Source: Acidobacteriota bacterium (GTDB taxonomy: Bacteria > Acidobacteriota > Terriglobia > Terriglobales > Acidobacteriaceae). From it: 20,118 nt of DNA. The position numbers and the translations under genes are program-made. The notes under the pieces are model-generated. The model did no database searches and had not been told where the DNA came from. It saw only the letters and a program-made list of their open reading frames with translations. The DNA is taken from assembly GCA_025353435.1 (NCBI GenBank), contig JANXQR010000266.1, positions 1 to 20,118 on the forward strand, read 5' to 3'. Positions 16,820 through 20,118 of the stretch are shown here, piece by piece; position 1 is the stretch's first letter; every line of letters begins with the position of its first letter.

Positions 16820-17450
16820 ATGAAGTGCAGGTTAAAATTTGCTTGGCTGGACATTGCGCTTTGCACAATAGCGGCGTTCGCGCAGACCACAACTTCACCA
16901 GTCGCGTACGTGTACGTATCCAGCGCAAACGGAACAACCGGAACCAGCGACGTCTACGCCTTCTCCGCGGCGCCCAATGGAAAGCTGGCGTCCATCCCCG
17001 GCTCGCCTTTCGCTGACTAGATATCGAGCATGGCGGTGAACGGGAAATATCTCTTCGGCGTGGGTTCGACGGGAACGTTCATCGATGCCTACTTGATTGA
17101 ATCCGATGGATCGCTACGGTATGCAGCATCGACCAACTAAACCGCTCCGAACGGGGGCCGGGGCTATGGCGGTTCAATCGTCTTCGACCACACGGGCGCA
17201 AGCCTCTACAACTTCGATTACGCCGCGCTCAATGGCAACAACACCTACGAAGCATTCCAGGTGGACAAGGCCACGGGCAAGCTGATCTATCTGAACGAAG
17301 CGGGTGAGAGCGAAGAGTTGAACGGCTCTCTCAGTTTTATAGGGAGCAATTTATATGCATATGGCGCGGACTTTTACCATTTCAGTCCGGCAATCTATGG
17401 ATTTAAGCGCAACGCCAATGGTTCTCTGATGGTTTGGACTGTCCCAATCA
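16820..17450 (+). pseudogene. Secreted beta-propeller (lactonase-like) protein, broken by two in-frame stops
   Basis: The ATG at 16820 has AAGGAG 10-15 nt upstream and opens a signal peptide (MKCRLKFAWLDIALCTIAAF, then AQ). The mature part AYVYVSSANGTTGTSDVYAF and APNGKLASIPGSPFAD is the first blade of a propeller of the kind called lactonase family or beta-propeller repeat in Acidobacteriota. A TAG at 17018-17020 interrupts it. The same frame then continues with good propeller sequence (VNGKYLFGVGS, TFIDAYLIESDGSLRYAAS), meets a TAA just after 17135, and continues again (GGSIVFDHTGASLYNFDYA, TGKLIYLNEAGE, AIYGFKRNANGSLMVW). Around 17450 similarity fades before a stop at about 17534. Intact relatives are roughly 350-400 residues, so the 3' half is also gone. 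Two stops without a frameshift suggest fairly recent decay. Confidence 0.7.
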
Positions 17451-17658
17451 TGATGGTGAACCTGATCCATCGCGGAGATCATCAACCAGGAAGCCGCCAA
17501 AAGGATGGGCATTCTCGCCATTTCACTGCGGTATGACTTTCGGCTTGCCAAAACTCGTCGCTAAAGTTAGGCTCTCATCGAGCATAGCGGCTTGCGTTGT
17601 ACGAGCGTGCGGAGTTGACAATGGTCGCGTCACGTTATTACCGCGCTGTAACGCTTTC

Positions 17659-18048
17659 TTATGTCGTGCGGACGAGAAGATTGTTTTTCCAGAGCGCCAG
17701 AACTATATCCATCTGACCGTTTTGTGTTTTCGCAGGATCATTCTCAACCGCCTGCCATAGCGAACTCGTGGAATAGTTCTGCTTTCCTTCGTTCAGCAAT
17801 GCTGCGGCACGGACTGCGTAAGCCTTGTCGTCAGCCGATGCGGCGTAGTGACCTACTGGAATGCCCTTCACCAATCCCGCTTCGCAAAGTCCCAGAAATG
17901 CTCTACGCGGACTGCCCTTCCTTCGCGCCGTTGGGCTTGTGGGGTAGAGCGTCGCCATAGCACTTTCCCATCCGGTTATTGGGTTGATGTCCGCGGAAGA
18001 CGCTTTCCGGGCGGCCATGAGTGCTGCTTCGCCATATCGATTCGCCAT
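17659..18048 (-). CDS. DUF6979-like small protein of unknown function
   Basis: The product is 129 residues from the ATG at 18048, with AGGTGA about 8 nt upstream; a longer frame to 18189 starts with low-complexity residues unlike the rest. The sequence begins MANRYGEAALMAARKASS and carries the conserved-looking blocks NPITGWESAMATLYPTSPTA, KGSPRRAFLGLCEAGLVKGI and DDKAYAVRAAALL, ending with GQMDIVLALWKNNLL. I recognise this as resembling the DUF6979 family, small soluble proteins with no known role. It has no signal peptide or membrane segment, and the His/Cys residues do not form an obvious metal site. It looks intact although it sits between a pseudogene and an integrase relic. I infer no function. 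Confidence 0.7.
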   Translation of the reverse strand: MANRYGEAALMAARKASSADINPITGWESAMATLYPTSPTARRKGSPRRAFLGLCEAGLVKGIPVGHYAASADDKAYAVRAAALLNEGKQNYSTSSLWQAVENDPAKTQNGQMDIVLALWKNNLLVRTT

Positions 18049-18338
18049 CGTGAACTTCACCTGCTCAGACCTGAATTCTACGAGGAATACGATTCGAGGA
18101 CAAATCTTAGAGCCAGACGCAGACTTGTAACCCGAGGTCCCACATGGCGGTCCTTGCGAACTTTTGGCAAATGGAAGGATAGCCCACACGCCGACCGTGA
18201 CCCGAACCCGCTGTCACTATTGATGCTCTCCCAAAAAGCTTAAGCGTTGCATTCTTTCGTTCAAACGCTTCACCTTTCCCGTCCTCACCAGGGATAAGGA
18301 ACAGGCGATCATTGCCTTGAAATTCGAACCATCGGACA
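18049..18338. other. Non-coding interval between the DUF6979-like gene and the integrase relic
   Basis: No gene is supported in this stretch. It contains one imperfect hairpin (AAGCGTT at 18242-18248 with AACGCTT at 18264-18270), without a following T run. It presumably includes the promoter of the minus-strand gene at 18048. Confidence 0.4.
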
Positions 18339-18653
18339 TTATTGGCGCCGCGCCAATTTGGCGGCCTTGCGACTTGCCAAGTGGTGAATGACAGTATGCG
18401 CTTTCAAGTCAAGTGTGGTGGCCTCAACGTCTTTGTGGCCGGCGAGCTGTTGAACCGTTCGCAAGCCGCCGTTCAATCCCGTCAACATCTTCGTGATATC
18501 GGTTCTCCGGAACCGATGCAAGGTGAACTCTTCGCATTCGTTCGACTTTCGGCAGCTATCACCTTTCCCACAGTTCAATCCAGCACGATGTGCGAGCTGC
18601 GCCGCCTGGGAGCGCCTGCACTTCCCTGCTACGTCTTTGTAAAGGATCATCAA
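18339..18653 (-). pseudogene. Tyrosine recombinase C-terminal relic (second integrase)
   Basis: The minus-strand frame has RAGLNCG, then a Cys-rich stretch (KGDSCRKSNECEEF), then TLHRFRRTDITKMLTGLNGG, LRTVQQLAGHKDVEATTLDL and a basic tail. This matches the end of a soil-bacterial integrase type that carries a Cys/His insert before the H-x-x-R box, followed by the GH-xxx-E-TTxxYL box. The catalytic His-x-x-Arg and the second His are kept, but the position expected to hold the nucleophilic Tyr reads Asp/Leu. The N-terminal SAM-like and arm domains and the first catalytic Arg are absent. It is therefore inactive. It differs clearly from the integrase at 5854-6903, so it marks a separate past integration event or an eroded partner border. 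Confidence 0.65.
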
Positions 18654-18825
18654 GATGAGTGCTTTTAACGTCCGTGCGGGTGATCACGCGCCCACATGCA
18701 CTACAAAATGGAGCTTCTGCGCGGCAACGTATCATACTTGGTTGGATTTAACGGAATTACAGGAGAATTCTTTCCTCTCCTCCATAACTTTTTTGCCCCG
18801 CAGCGCCCGCCTCGCGCAGCAAATC

Positions 18826-19596
18826 TTACTGTTCGCGATAGTTCCGCATCAAGCCTCCATCCACCACAAACGTCGAACCGGTGATGTATGCGGCATCATC
18901 TGAAACCAGAAACGCAACTACTCCTGCCACATCATCCACGCTGCCCATGCGCCCGAGCGGAATGTTTCCGAGAAGCGCATTGAGCTTGGGCTTGTCCTCG
19001 AGCAGAGCCTTGTTGATCGGCGTGGCAATCGCGCCCGGTGCCACGTTATTCACCATAATTCCCAGCGGGCCCAGTTCCACAGCCAAGTCGCGCATAAACA
19101 TGCGCATGCCGCCCTTACTGCAGCAATATGTAGCGAAGCCGGGAAACACCATATCTTCATGCACCGAGCTGATGTTGACGATGTGGCCCGGCCTCTTGGC
19201 ATCGCGCAATCGCCGCACGAACGCCTGCGTCAAGAAGAATGGTCCGCGCAGATTGACTGCCATCACTTTGTCGTAATCTTCCTCCGGCGTATCCCAAAAA
19301 TCAGACCTCTTCTCCATGCCGGCATTGTTCACCAGAATGTCAGCCGATCCAAACTTGTTCCAGGCTGCGTCGACCAACGCCTTCACGTCCTCCATGTTCG
19401 TCACGTCGGCCTTGACGATTTCGCCCTCGCCGCCTGCCTGTTCGATCGCGCGTTCCGTCTCTTCCGCGCCTTCGGGTGTTCCCACATAATCCACAATCAC
19501 TTTCGCACCTTCGCAGCCGAGACGTTTCGCAATTCCCTGCCCAATCCCTGAGCCCGCACCAGTAACAATGGCCACTTTTCCCTTCAATCCGCGCAT
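18826..19596 (-). CDS. SDR-family NAD(P)-dependent oxidoreductase (glucose 1-dehydrogenase-like)
   Basis: This is a classical short-chain dehydrogenase of 256 residues, the normal length. I chose the ATG at 19596 because GGAGGAGA lies just upstream and the Rossmann fold begins at once (GLKGKVAIVTGAGSGIGQGI). Present are the cofactor motif TGAGSGIG (12-19), D64 in VKADVT, NNAG (90-93), the catalytic Ser near 143-144 in NISSVHED, Y157 and K161 in YCCSK, and the C-terminal DDVAGVVAFLVSDDAAYITG with FVVDGG. The best overall resemblance is to SDRs annotated as glucose 1-dehydrogenase or 3-oxoacyl-ACP reductase-like. Substrate cannot be set from sequence. Residue 36 is Asp (VIVDYVG), which may favour NAD over NADP. 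It is divergent from pckG across 239 bp. Confidence 0.93.
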   Translation of the reverse strand: MRGLKGKVAIVTGAGSGIGQGIAKRLGCEGAKVIVDYVGTPEGAEETERAIEQAGGEGEIVKADVTNMEDVKALVDAAWNKFGSADILVNNAGMEKRSDFWDTPEEDYDKVMAVNLRGPFFLTQAFVRRLRDAKRPGHIVNISSVHEDMVFPGFATYCCSKGGMRMFMRDLAVELGPLGIMVNNVAPGAIATPINKALLEDKPKLNALLGNIPLGRMGSVDDVAGVVAFLVSDDAAYITGSTFVVDGGLMRNYREQ

Positions 19597-19835
19597 ATTC
19601 TCTCCTCCGGAGGTTTCACATTGTCTTCGCCGGTTAGATGCGAAGAACGCTCCTCGGACGAATAAATCGAGCCGGCAAAGTTTGAGGCGTTGGCCTTCGC
19701 CATTTCCTCCTGCCATCGAGTTATTTGACTTCCTAGCGCCTGCCACAACGACGCGGTCAAACCCTTCAGTGCCAGCGCACACGGCTCAGGACTGCGTGCG
19801 CAGCTTAAAATGCTGAAGAGGAGTATCGGCCTTTT
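19597..19835. promoter_or_regulatory. Divergent promoter region between the SDR gene and pckG
   Basis: This 239-bp interval must hold the promoters of both divergent genes. No convincing sigma-70 pair was found by eye. A perfect 6 bp stem (GCGCAC at 19775-19780 with GTGCGC at 19796-19801) lies 35 nt before the pckG start and could be an operator or leader hairpin. GAGGAG at 19817-19822 is the pckG ribosome-binding site. Confidence 0.4.
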
Positions 19836-20118
19836 ATGAAATCGACCGTTCCCGCCGTTGAGCACGTCCACGGAAGCAAGGTCCTCACAAAAAACAAGCA
19901 TCTCATCCGTTGGGTGGAAAAGATCGCCGAACTTTGCCGCCCTGACTCCATTCACTGGGTCGACGGTTCCCAGGCCGAATACGATTTCCTGTGCGACCGT
20001 CTGGTGGCCGCCGGCACATTTACTCGCCTGAATGAAGAGCTCTGGCCTGGCTGCTTCTACGCCCGCTCGGTTCCCGGCGACGTGGCCCGCGTGGAAGACC
20101 GCACGTTCATCTGCAGCG
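19836..20118 (+). CDS. pckG: Phosphoenolpyruvate carboxykinase (GTP), N-terminal part, cut by window end
   Basis: This enzyme converts oxaloacetate and GTP to PEP, the entry step of gluconeogenesis. Only the first 94 residues are in the window. The ATG at 19836 has GAGGAG 14-19 nt upstream. The sequence IRWVEKIAELCRPDSIHWVD followed by GSQAEYDFLCDRLVAAGTF and TRLNEELWPGCFYARSVPGD-VARVEDRTFICS is the well-conserved N-terminus of the GTP-dependent class, which is distinct from the ATP-dependent pckA type. The ARS-xPxDVARVEDRTF block includes the substrate-binding Arg residues. Full-length family members are about 600 residues, so the gene should continue about 1.5 kb to the right. It is divergent from the SDR gene. 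Confidence 0.93.
   Translation, partial: MKSTVPAVEHVHGSKVLTKNKHLIRWVEKIAELCRPDSIHWVDGSQAEYDFLCDRLVAAGTFTRLNEELWPGCFYARSVPGDVARVEDRTFICS

Noticed and set aside
17018..17140. Stop-codon recoding (TAG/TAA) in the propeller gene
   Set aside because: Two different stops, no recoding element, a truncated 3' end and neighbouring relics all point to simple decay.
18242..18270. Hairpin AAGCGTT/AACGCTT as a terminator
   Set aside because: The loop is 15 nt and no T run follows on either strand, so it is not a credible intrinsic terminator.
19584..19955. 123-residue minus-strand frame across the SDR-pckG gap
   Set aside because: It overlaps the pckG start and the SDR ribosome-binding region and has no family features; the divergent genes explain the region better.

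Overview
The window reads as a chromosomal segment of an Acidobacteriota member, most likely class Terriglobia. The grounds are a long Oar/CarboxypepD_reg-type TonB-dependent receptor, a GTP-dependent PEP carboxykinase, treYZ and ku-ligD, and integrase types I associate with that group. This placement comes from family recognition only; no database search was run.

Layout. Positions 1-530 hold eroded ends of two genes: the N-terminus of a LysR regulator with a frameshift, and a possible alcohol dehydrogenase C-terminus. Positions 693-5828 carry an outer-membrane TonB-dependent receptor closed by a clear intrinsic terminator, then cutC and a DeoR-type regulator, which look like a carbohydrate uptake and control locus. 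Positions 5854-7015 carry a tyrosine recombinase with a complete catalytic domain but no ATG start, followed 20 nt later by a tRNA-Ser(CGA). About 650 bp with no convincing gene follow.

Positions 7672-16576 form a coherent stress block. treY and treZ overlap by 8 nt and make trehalose from maltooligosaccharides or glycogen. A YciE/DUF892 ferritin-like protein comes next. A divergent ku-ligD operon then supplies a complete two-component non-homologous end-joining system. The common theme is survival of drying and the repair of DNA breaks that drying causes.

Positions 16820-18653 are a decay zone: a secreted beta-propeller pseudogene with two in-frame stops, an apparently intact small DUF6979-like gene, and a C-terminal relic of a second, different tyrosine recombinase. 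The right edge returns to housekeeping metabolism, with an SDR dehydrogenase divergent from pckG, which is cut by the window end.

The stress block lies between an integrase/tRNA junction on the left and an integrase relic on the right. It may therefore be an old genomic island, but no matching attachment repeats were found by eye. The less ordinary signals are a 9-7-9 bp inverted repeat between the integrase and the tRNA, an attenuator-like leader before ku, and a long hairpin between the convergent yciE-like gene and ligD.
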